Shown: positions 25,901 through 37,900 of the stretch, in pieces | Layout of the letters: each line of letters starts with the position of its first letter | Numbering within the stretch: position 1 is the stretch's first letter | Assembly: GCA_013397935.1 (NCBI GenBank) | Contig: VZRN01005893.1 | Coordinates: 335-64,334, forward strand | DNA: 64,000 nt | Reading direction: 5' to 3' | Source of the DNA: Dasyornis broadbenti | Lineage: Eukaryota; Chordata; Aves; Passeriformes; Dasyornithidae | The notes under the pieces: generated by a model | What the model was told of the DNA's origin: nothing | What the model saw: only the letters and a program-made list of their open reading frames with translations | Databases searched by the model: none | Translations under genes and position numbers: made by a program

Positions 25901-28900
25901 ACAAACTTTTTAAAAATAGGAAACACTGAAACTTTTTTTGCCATCTAACCTAGCTGAAAAAATGCAGTCAACTTTGTTGCGCTGCAGTCAACTAATGCAC
26001 AGTTAGATGCAGTCAACCTAATGCAGCTAATGCAGTCAACTTTGTTGCATGGTTAGATTCTGTGTAGCTTCAGGAAAGCCTTCTTTACCAGTGTGTAAGG
26101 TATATAGCAAAGACATACGCTATGTTTAAAGAGAATCTTTAAAGATCCCTCCCAACCCAAACCATTTTGTGATTCTATGACATTGTCAGCACGGTCACCA
26201 CTGCTGCACAAAAATGCCCCAGGCTTGTGATTTGCTGGCAAGTGTGAAAGTATACAGGGGACCTGCACCCTGCTCCTGCCTCCCTTCCTCAGTCACCATC
26301 AGAAACAGAAGAACAGACTCCAGGAGTCTCAAGTCTGACTCCGTGCACTCATTTTTACATGGACTAAATGAGTGGATAGATTTCTCCAAACCCTGATATC
26401 CATGAATCACATACAGATGCTGATGTAACAGCGAGAGGGTGTGCCTGGAATTATTAAAAGGGAACCAAATGACACGAAGACAGGTGAAACTGCTATAACT
26501 CCATTTAGATAACTACAAAGAAATATGCATCCTGTGAGACTTCTCCCATTAGAAAAGACAGAGACCAAGCACACAAGTAAAGCTGCTGCTTTACAAGCCT
26601 GCCATCAAGCAGAAGGAAGACGTAAAAGGAAATCAATTTGTTCACCTGGAAGACAGGCAGACAGGTTGCCCAAGTTATCTGTCTGGTAACAAATGGGCAG
26701 AAGGGAAGAAAAAAGAAGCCAGGATATCATCTGAAAATCATAGTAGTCACACTAGCAGGCTCTCTCTTCTCTCCTTTTAATAACTGTTTCAGCTGCAACA
26801 GCTACTGCATCTTAAAATCCCAAACAACTCCTGATCATTGTTGTAGAGTAGTGAGAAGGGGCTTTGTATACCAAAAAGATTAATTTTAGAAAATGACTCA
26901 ATAAATAAAGTTTCTGCATTTTTGAGAGAAAAATATTAGGTGCTAGGATATTAGACTGCATTAAACTGATACAGGCAGTTTTTACTGAAGAATTCAAGAT
27001 GGTATGAGGATGAGCCAGCAACCCACACATGAAGAGAAAAAAGCCAACTGAACATCCAGTACAGATGTACTCCTTTACTAGGGAAAAAACATTTTTGGCT
27101 GCCTAACAGATTTTTTAATAGGCTACTTTTGGAGGAAGACATATTTTTAATTACATGATTCCTGGTTAAAGTGGTTTTTGAATAAATGAGTTTCAATATT
27201 ATTAAACCACGAGAGACCGTGTTCAAGCATTAGCCTGTTCATGCTCACAAGCTAACTCTGTCAAATACCACTTTTCTACAAAAATGTAGTCTTTCCAAAA
27301 ATACATAGAAGATTCCAATAAGGAGCTGAACTGTCATAACGTATTGAAATTTAAGAGTTTAGGAACAAATTTTATTGAATTTCATAAATATTTCGGTAGG
27401 TTTGTTTTCTTTCTTGATTAAGTAATGCTTAAAGACAGGTATGGACAAGCTAGAGTTTCTGTTACACAACAGCAAGCTCTCATGATAAACTTGATTACAA
27501 TAACCCTTTCAGCAGTGAACTTCCTCCTCAGCTTTTTTTCTTTCAAATAAAAGCCTCACCCTTGCTGCTTTTCATTCTGCACTACTTTCTATCCTGAACA
27601 AGTACTGCATGCACCTGTTAAAATGCACAAAAAATACAGAGTTAGGGAGAGAAAAAAAAATCCCAGACAGAAAGAGACCTACCCCTCAAAAAATTAAGAT
27701 TACAAGGTATCTCAAAACACCAGCAGACCAAAGCAGGAATCCCTGCTTGTTTGGAAAAGTAAAAGCAGCATAGTTAATTGACAGAATTTGTATAGATAGA
27801 ATTTCATCCCTTTTGAAAGATTTTTCTTAAAATAAACAAGAATGACTGGCTTCCATCTTAATTTGAATTCTTTAAATAGTTACCGCTGAAAAAAAATAAA
27901 TAAAAAATTCATATGGCAATTAAGGTAATTCAAATTTTAGTCAGGAAAAGAGGCTCTTACATGTAAGACCTGGAATGTTTTGAGAAAAAGACTTCAGCAA
28001 ACAGAGGAACGTGTCTAAAAGCCAGTCTGATGGATACACTTGCCAGGGAAGCAGAAAGCTGCTGTCATTCCAGTCAAAATTCTCCAGGAGAAAACAGCAA
28101 ACATTTTGACCTGCATTTATGAGTTCACTTACAGATCTAGTCAGGAATTACTGTTTGAATCAGACCCAAACTAAAACATAGATGTGCAATCCACCAAAAC
28201 CTAGAGTGTTAGACACTCCACATGTCAGCAGATTCCTAAGAGCTGTGTGATGACTTGAAAACATGGGCTTTAGCCAACAGCAGATTATTAATGGATACAA
28301 AATCCTTTGGAAAAGCTACCCTGAAAAAAAAAATTAAATGTAGGCACCATTTTACAGCATTTAGAAAATTTCCAGCTTTCCTCATGACTATGGCACAAGC
28401 CCACCACACTCCCTCAGGCAGGTGTCTTTGTCCCAGTTCTCCATCTTGGGATAGAACAGCACAACACCACCTCTGAGAGCCTGGCCCTGCAGGAGCAGCC
28501 ATTGTGTGACCAGGGGGAATGAGCAGCATCAAAGGAGGAGAAAGAATCAAATATTCTGTAACTGAGTTGGTTTCTCATGGCCTGTACTAATGCCAGCTTA
28601 AACTCCATATTAAATGAGGAAAAGATACAGAGCAGTTCACTACTTCCTGCATATTGAACTAAGACATTATCTTGGTTTAGAAACAATATGAGATGAAATT
28701 GTAATGACTACACCCTAATGCACTTTGAAGAGTCTCAGCTAAAGGCATGTTTCTTGTCACGGTTTGAGCCTGGCCAAATGCCAGGTACCCCCAAATTAAC
28801 ACACTCACACCCAGGGCTCATGAGTTGAGATAAGGAAACCTGGGAGAAGACGCACTTAGAATAGGCAAAACAGGACTAACTTAGGTTGCGAAGTGATCTA

Positions 28901-31900
28901 ATTTATTACTAACAGAGTCAGAGGAGTAAATGAGAAGTAAAATAAACCCTTCAAGGCCACCATTTCTCTGCTCACCCCACTCCCTCCTTCCCAGCAGCTG
29001 CACAAGGGAACAAAGTATGGGGGGGGTTAGGTCAGTTCATCACCCAGATCTTCTTCCCCTGCCTGGGGAAAGGCTCTTTTCCTCTGCGTAGCCATGGGTC
29101 TCACCGTCGGCAGCCCGCCCGACACTGCTACAGTGACGCTGGTCGCCTCACAGGCAAGCAGTCTCCCCAAAACTGCTACGGCGTGGGGTCCATCTTCCAC
29201 NNNNNNNNNNNNNNNNNNNNNNNNNNNNNNNNNNNNNNNNNNNNNNNNNNNNNNNNNNNNNNNNNNNNNNNNGTTTCTCCACTAGGACTCCCTCTGGACC
29301 ACGGCCACTTTCAGGGTATCCACTCGCTTCGGCATGGGTGAGTGGATCTCAGCATTTCCCGTGGGCACCCATGGGCTGCAGGGGCACCCCCTGCTTCACC
29401 ATGGGCCTCACCACGGCCTGCAGAGGCTGCAGAGTTCCGGCGCCTGGAGCTCCCCCTCCCCTTCCTTCTCCACTGACCTTGGTCTCTCCATGTTGTTTTC
29501 CCTCACATACTCTCACCTACTCCTCCTCCTCTGGCTAAGGAAAAGTACGTGCACCCATTGTTTTGATTTCTTCTTAAATATGTTTTTCACAGAGGCGTAA
29601 CCAACATCTCTAATTGGCCCAGGCTTGGCCAGCAGCATGTCCATCACCTCAGAGCTGGTCATGGTGAAGGCTTCGAGAAGCCTCACTGAGGAGCCATCTT
29701 TGTGGCTCCCCCCACTAGAAAAACCTGGGCCAAGCTAAACCACAACATTCTCTTCAGTAATTCCTAAAATTCATATGCTCAACCATAAAACCTTAATCGC
29801 TATTCACAGAAATGAAAAAAGGATAGTATTACCTTAACCTGTTCACAAATCCAAGACCTGTACCTACTATTCACAGAAATGAAAAAAAAATAGTATTACT
29901 TTAATCTGTTCACAAATCCAAGACCTGTACCTACTTCTAGTGCCAAAAGAGGACTGCACAGAACTGAAGACTGCTTAGAAATATTAACGGTAAAGTGCAA
30001 AACCCTTAAGCTGCCATCCCTGTCAGGCCAGGATAGATCCCCCATGACCTAGAATTTACATGGCTTTTCATGTTTCTCTTCTTACCACATTTTTAGGCCA
30101 GGCTTCTTGCAAGTGTTCCTGCTTCCTTCTGGCATTCGGATCATCACTACTATTCAACAGTAAGAAATTTTACATTGTGAGTTATTAAACAAGCAATTCC
30201 TTTATAGCTCCTCCATCAAAACAAACCAAAAGGTCACTAGAAAAATACAAGCATGAAAAATCTGTTTTCAAATAGCAAAGTTTTTGCTTAAGAAAAATGT
30301 GTACTATTTATTGCTTAGAATTCTTTTCTGTAGTCTAGACATCCCCTTTTAAGAAGTGATTCTGTATACTTTTACCATTTAATCAGTCCTCAACATTTTT
30401 CAAGTTGAATAAGAAACATCCTGATATCTCTAAATCTGAAACTTTATTGGACCATATTTAGTTCACCTAACTTAAACTTGAACTATGACTTTTAAAGAGT
30501 TGTTCTAAGATAACTAGTTAATGAAAAATGAAGTTTTACAACCTTTAAAAATGTGTCCCCAGAAAACAAAACCCACAAACTGAAAGCCTAACAAAAAAAA
30601 AAAAGTGGTTGTACCACACCGACCCAAAAAATCTATTTAGCCTTGCACCCAGAAGTGAGCAAGCAAAATATGCAGGGAGGAATTTATGAACCAAGCAAGC
30701 CATGACACTACCAAACATCTGTCCAGCTTCATAGCATTTGTGGCTGACTCAGCAGTGAGATCTCTCTGTTCTTTTGTTCCAGATCCCTACTCCTTCATGG
30801 CATTTATACAGTCAGCATCTGGCCCTTTTAACATCCAGAACATCCTCTAAGGCAAGGAGTTTCACCAGTTACCCACAAAACGAATGAAGCCACATCTCCT
30901 GCTGTTTGATTCTGAGGCTGCAAACCAGCTACCCTTGCTGACTGTTGCCAGCCCATGTGTTGGAAGAGACATTGAACAATTGCCTCCTGAACATGTTCTA
31001 CAAACTATCACCACATCTTCTTCTTAGTCACCTCTTCCTTAGGTTGAAAGATAAATAGATAATATTAATTGTTTCTTGTAGGAAAATTGTCCCATTTGAA
31101 AATCCTTGTTGTGACTCTCCGTACCTCTTAGCTCTTCTGCAACTTTAACAAAAGGAAGGGTAAGAGAAGCAAAACACCCAATCAAAATTCCAAACAGTAT
31201 TTAAGATACAGGTACATGATAGATTTATACAGTAACAGATTTTTTTTCATCTCCATTCTTTTATTAGATGTCAGGAGTTTATAGAAAATAATTCTAATAT
31301 AGCTGGGATAAAACAATTGCACTTTCGAAAACTGCATCATAAAGGGATTACAGAAACCTGTATAATTAAGATCCCACAGATATTTAAACTAAGGCCGGTA
31401 TATGAACATAACAGCATTGATAACAGTTTTCAGAGAATACTACAAATTGATATTTCTTTACTTAATACTATTTTTTCCACATAGAATAAAGATATTCATG
31501 TCAGCTGTTGGAAAAGAAGAAAGTTCGAGACATTTCAAACAGTATTTCTCCATCTGTATTCCTGTAACTGTGAAGCTCCAAAATTATGTATCTCAGTAGA
31601 TGCAAAAAAGAGAATGTTTGACTTATTCCAAACTGCTCACACAGGATTCAGAATTTTTTTAAGAAAAAGAAAAAGAGAAGAAAATTGAAATAAAACAAGA
31701 CTGAATAGAATGATGAAGACTAAGCAACTTTTAGGTATACTTTTGTTTACACTGGGATTTTTTTTTTCTAAATTATCATTCTTCTTTAAAAATTTCTTCC
31801 GCAAGTGTAAGTAATCTTTGCATGTACCAATGATATGCATTTTACTTTTCCTACAAGGTTTACTCATCAAAAACAGTCAGTAGACCATTTTATTTAGAAA

Positions 31901-34900
31901 ACCATCTTCAGACATGAAAATTATTTAACATATCACTAGCATAGCACTGTTGTCATCTACCAAATTAGCAACACTAAAACAGTCACCAGACAGTATAAAT
32001 CATTTCCACAACAACAATTGCAGTACAATGACCTCACGCAATATTCAAAATACAAAAGTATACAGAGAATTTTACTCCTCCTTAGTGGGACAAAAAACCA
32101 TAAAGGCTTAGAACAGTGATTCACTTCACCTGTCCCTCCTTGAAGAGTACTATAATTAGGAGGCTAAATCCACACCCACAACTAAAGAAACACCAGCACT
32201 TAAAAAATACTGTCAAGTTTATAAACTTCTATTCATATACTCAAACTCTGTAATGAAGCAAGTTCTAATCCTTCTGCTTTTAACGTAATGCAATTATAGT
32301 ACCATAAATAGCATCTTTGATATAAAACAATCACAAAGAATGAACTATCATTTGCTGTAGGAAAGCACTCAGACACATTGCATCCACTTTCAGGTACAAA
32401 TCAAGGAATTGTACCAGAAAATCCAAGGCAGACATTGGCCTGAAGAGCAAGACAAATATTTATATTTTCAGTAAGGCTAAAAACAGTCATTGTGAGACTT
32501 CCAAGGATCTTCAGTAGTCAGTACAAGTTTCATCAGAAATTATGCCATGAGCTACGCGCAGAATACGCTACAGACATTCCTAAGTAACATCATCCCCACA
32601 CACTCTGCTTTTCCCTGAGCACTTCATGGTTCAAGGACATAACTTGCTTTTTGCTGTGCTGCAGTGAAGGTCACCAGTGATCTGTTTTATTATACGAGAA
32701 GATATTAATTCTTTCAGTATTGAAAAGAATGATGAAAAAGTACTTAGGCTTTGTTATCGGTGCAAGTTGGGAAGAATTACCAGCGTGAGTGAAAACAGCT
32801 CACAGCCTTTGCACCCCACACAGACCTCTAGGAGAAGGGCTGAGCGTAGGCAAGAAGAGAGAAGCATCAATACTCTAGTAACAGTTCCTCCCTCTGCTAA
32901 TCTCTATCTATCCTTCCTTACTATCTACATTTAAGTGATCTACTGAAAATACTCTCAGTAAGTGAGAGTAGTTACTTTCCAAAGCTTCCCAGGAAAGATC
33001 CTAAGTTTATACACTTCAAACACAGTAAAATACCTGTGATATGGTTTTGACTGCAGGAAACAAAACAAAAGCAGTTCAAAGTATCTAAACGAAAATGCAA
33101 ACAAGTGTTTCCAATGTGAGCAACAGACTTAGGTACAGGAGAGATAAGTCTCCTTGTGTTATTCAATACTGTAAATTCAAAGAATTAGTTTTAAATAAAT
33201 CCTTAATACTGATGCTACTTCTGGTCAGAACACAGATAAATTATTCAAACAATCCTAGCAGCAGGTCTTATATTAACCCCCTTACACTTTGTAACAAGCT
33301 CGTACAGATTATTAGAAAATACTGGGGATGGAATGCCAAATTACTTCTAAAATTGAGCCATCATGCTTAAAAGCAAAGGACTACAACCAATTCCTAATTT
33401 TGTCTGTATACAGCAGGTAACCATCAAAGCACTGAGCAACTGTCTTTCCTTAATCCATGAGAAACCTTCCATTTTTATGTTTTCCTCCAGGCTACCTGAC
33501 AGTTCTTCTGCCCCCAACATTCACAGGGAAATCAAAATCAGGAGGCGTCTTAAGTTACTTAAATTTTTCAGCTAAATTTACAAAACAAAATGGCTTTTAC
33601 TATGCTTGAACAAAGCTGAATTGATTCACATACATTTTTGTGGCACATCCCCATGTAATTCAAAGCAGTTTTACTGAGCTATTGAGCTGTTGGACGGTCA
33701 CAAGGCATAAAGTGTTTATATGGTGCAAGTATTAACAACCATATTCTGATTGTAATATTGCCTGTAATGAAGAGAATGAGAAAAAGGATATAAATCTGGG
33801 GTTCTAATCTTGAATCCATTTGCAATAGTAAAACTCTGAAACAATTATTGTAACGTAAGCGATTAACATTAAACATAATTTTGAATGTGGAAGAGAAGTC
33901 CAACACTGGGTAGCACTGCACAAGGATACAAATCCTGAGTTTAAACCTTTTTCTCAAGTAGACCTCTCCAAATACAGTCCTAGTAGATCACTACACTCCC
34001 AGACAGGTCTGTCATACTCCTCTTTTTATGGTGGGATAATTGGATAAAGGGAACACCTTTTGAAGCAGGGGGGCATCAGACTGCACAGTGCTCAGGGACA
34101 ATTTCCTGATGAAAAAAAAGACAAAAAACTACAGATACGCTGCAGTGAAACACAAGGTAAAGGTTGCAAAGCCATAAGCAGCAGGGAAACAAAAAAAAAC
34201 CCAAACAACCCCAAAATCTTGAATTTTGATGCCACAGGTAAATAGGTAAGTCATAAAACAGGAAGAAAAGCAAGACTATGCTCTAACTGGAAGTAGAATA
34301 CAAATCCATTGCATTAAAATCATATGTAAGGAAGAGAAAAATTATGTCTGCAAACAAGTAAACCATTATCTGATAAAATGGAGTATTTTACAAAGGAGAG
34401 GCCCACATAATTTACACACAAGAACTTTCAAGGAAATAAGTGAGGACATCTCTGAAACACAAATTTTGTTTTTTAAATAATCTTAAGAAATTCTAAACAT
34501 CAAAGGACTCTCCACTTTAATATGCAGTATTTAAAAAAATGTAAAAGGGGAGATTCAGGAACTGTAGAATGACTAGCTTGGCATGGATCCTGAACAAATT
34601 AATACTATGGCAATGGGAAAAATAGAAGCTAAAAATAATCCTGTCAGTCAAGCAACCTTTGTAAGGTCAGGAGAGGAGAGGACAGAGTGAACTGAAGCTT
34701 CAGCTCCTACAAGAAGCTGAACTGAAAAACCTTTTTCCTGCTTCATGGGAAAGCTAAAGGGGACCCAAACCAAAACTACCAAGTCTCACTAGAATAACGT
34801 AACTCATAATTTACTCAAAACTCAAGAGCTGCTCTGCAGGAAAGCAAAGCATGCAGAATAAAGGAGAAAACCAGAAGCATGTTTGATAGCAGAGGAGCAG

Positions 34901-37900
34901 CCTGGCAAATTCATCTCAGAAATTAGATCTCTCAAATCCTCAGCACAAGTGAGATTTGATTGAAGCTGACACAGAAAGATGGGTGACAGAAGGATTAGTG
35001 CCAGAAAAATATGGATACAAAAAAGCTGCCAAGAATAAAACCAAGCAACATTAAAAAAAATGCAAGAGAAGAACAAAAAGAAAATACAAACTATAGAATA
35101 CTGTAAAAGAAGAAACCAAAGAGTTGGAAAGTTTCCAAGTAGAATGGAGAACGACCATCTATCAATTTTTCAAGGAAACTTTTCACTCTTAAATAAAAAA
35201 GGAAAGAAATTTAATAATCCAAGCTAAGGAGGGTGTGTGTGTGAATGCATAAGTGCAAGGTATGTACTCCTCCAACACAAAATAAATTAAGGCAAAGCAT
35301 CATATGGAATGAAACGCTCCATGCTCAAGTGGCACATTCTCAAAAGAGCTGAGGATTTCCAGTGTACTTTATAAATACGTTACAGTATCTACTTCAACAC
35401 CTATCACAGGTTACCTTTAGAGAATGGAATGAATTGATGAATTACAGAGCAGCAAACATTTGTTTTCAAACTCTTCCATTTTACATCAAAGCCAACATCA
35501 GTTCACAATGGAGCATTAATTAAAAGTCCTTATTTAACTGAACACAACTGAGCTGCCCAGAGCTACTGGCCTAATCCCACAGAGACAGAAACAGACATAA
35601 TATTAATGCAGAATGATAAGCTATTAAACCTGAAAGAAACAAGGTATCAAGACGATAAGAAGAAGTAGCTTTTCAGCTGGGTGGGAGAAAGGGGAGAAAA
35701 TCATGACATGATTTTGAGTTTCATATTTCCTCTGTCTTGTCCACAACAGTGATTTATGACAAGCAGACTCTATTTCTATTTCTGCCACTTTACTAGGATG
35801 CATTCAAGCATTTTCCACAGGCAAAGGTAAGGGAGGATGCTAACACCATTCTCAGCTAGACGTTTAGAGAGCATTTCTGTATTATGGAAAATTCTGAGGA
35901 GTAACACTAGGAGTCATTTAAAAATCAAGACATCTAGTGATGGAAATAAGTGAATTATATAAAGCAGAATTTTAACTGAACAGTGCTTCTGTTAATCTAA
36001 GTTGGAGGTTGGATATGTAAAAAGAAACAATAAAAAAAAAAGTGATACAAAGACAACCAAAAATTAAAATAGATCGTAATTTTATCATGTTTGCAAGGTC
36101 AAATCTGTTGAAGTAAGTACATTCCTTGGTACAGGCAGCAATACTCTGGATTATAAAAAGCTAACAAAAACCACAGAAAAAGAGAGGATGGGATTAAATT
36201 ACAAAACAAAAAAGGAAGTATTTTTAAGATACAGATTTCTAGGCAGAAAGATGTATCAACAACACCATCAACACTGAAACATTAAGTGCCCTTGTAAAAC
36301 AAGCCGATTTAGAATGGTGCAACTACTCCCACCTAAGAGTAAGGGAAGGGGCATAGGGAATGGAGAAAGGCTTATACAGAGAAGCCATTCTGTGATCACA
36401 CCCCAGGGCAGAGAAGAAGAAGCAAGGATAATTCAGTAAATACCCATTCCTTTTGTCTTCAGGTGCAGGTTGATGGACAGGTCTGAACAGAATCCAACTA
36501 ACCTACCAAACTCAACTTTCTCCAGGCCCTCCCATCCCTGGGGAAAAAACCAGATTCTTAAATCGTTTCTTCCGAAAGTTTTATTTTAAATTTGGCAAAG
36601 AGATTGAGAAAAAGGAACTTCTCTGAAGTTGCACATTTTGCTCCTTGTCAAGTCCAGATCCTTGTGCATCGAGAGATGACCATTTTCAAAGCTCTTTAGC
36701 ACAGCAGGATCTGAAAGATGCTTATGAGACTACACCTATCCTGTTACACACAGCACATACTCCAAAGTGACGTGGTTGTTACCTTCAGTACTTCAGTAAA
36801 TCATGTTGCCCAACATCCATGGGAGCGACCTCCTTACCTATATACACACACACATTTAAATTTGTATGTGTGTGTGAAGAATGTGAGAATCAAAACCAAA
36901 AATTACTTTAGGACATAAAAAAAAAATCCACTTACAATGTATTAGAGGTAAAATACACCAAAAAAATACTGTGTCTTATAAAAAGTAATGAAAGCTAAAG
37001 GTAAATTTGAGGCAGCAAAGCACAACCACCTTTTAAGCACAAACAAAATAATACTTTAAAGATAATTGTGTACAGTGCCAAGTCAAGAATGTATGGAAAA
37101 ACAGACCTATGGCAAGGACAAGTTGTTGATAGTTCAAGACAAAAGGGATGCTTTAAACAATTTTGTATAAGGATAAAGATAAATCCATAAAAGCAAAATA
37201 GAGGATGCGTTATCTTAAAGATGTATCCCTACTTCAGGCAGAAATGAAAGACAGAATTTGTATGCAGCTCCACTGAAGAACAGATAATATCAATAAAATA
37301 ATACAAGCTGAAAGCAAATTATCCACTGAACTTTACTAATTTACAAATAGATTTTAACTCCCACACTAACGGGCTTTAGAAGAAATCGATATCCTAAAAC
37401 CCTAGACATCCTATGTGCATTAAAAAGGGAACAAAAGTGACTTCCATCTAAAAGAGAAAAGATGATTGCAGTTATCAAAGACAAGCATTAGGAGGCGCAG
37501 AGATTTACTGTAGTTTAACAATTTGCAAATAACAAGAAAAAGACCCCTTGATCTCCTGCACAGAACAAAACCAAAAACTTAAATATCTTACTCCTTCTTC
37601 ATACATACAAAAAGATTTTAACCAAATGGAATAAGAATACTTATTTTAGAAAAAGGAAATTTTGCTTTTGCTCCCTCGTACTGGGAAGTTAGAACTTCTG
37701 AACAAAGCAGGAGCATCTTGCTACTGCTGCTGTTTGCCCTGTTAACCCTCTCATTGTGCATTTAGGTAAAACCTATTTTCCAAAGGCTAGCTTCTAACAT
37801 ACACATGATTTTAATAGAGGAAGGGATAAATAAGATGACTAATCAAGTAAAAGCTTTAAAAACTGACTTGGAGCAATGGAAAGACAAATACATATGGAAC

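Noticed and set aside
29094..29600. Proline/serine-rich ORFs near 29.1-29.6 kb
   Set aside because: They are inside the solo LTR and cross an assembly gap; they are not host genes.
30086..30149. Extra constitutive TAF1B exon between exons 8 and 9
   Set aside because: The 64-base length and the phase-0 junction of exons 8 and 9 would introduce an immediate stop, and human TAF1B has no residues there; kept only as an exon-like finding.
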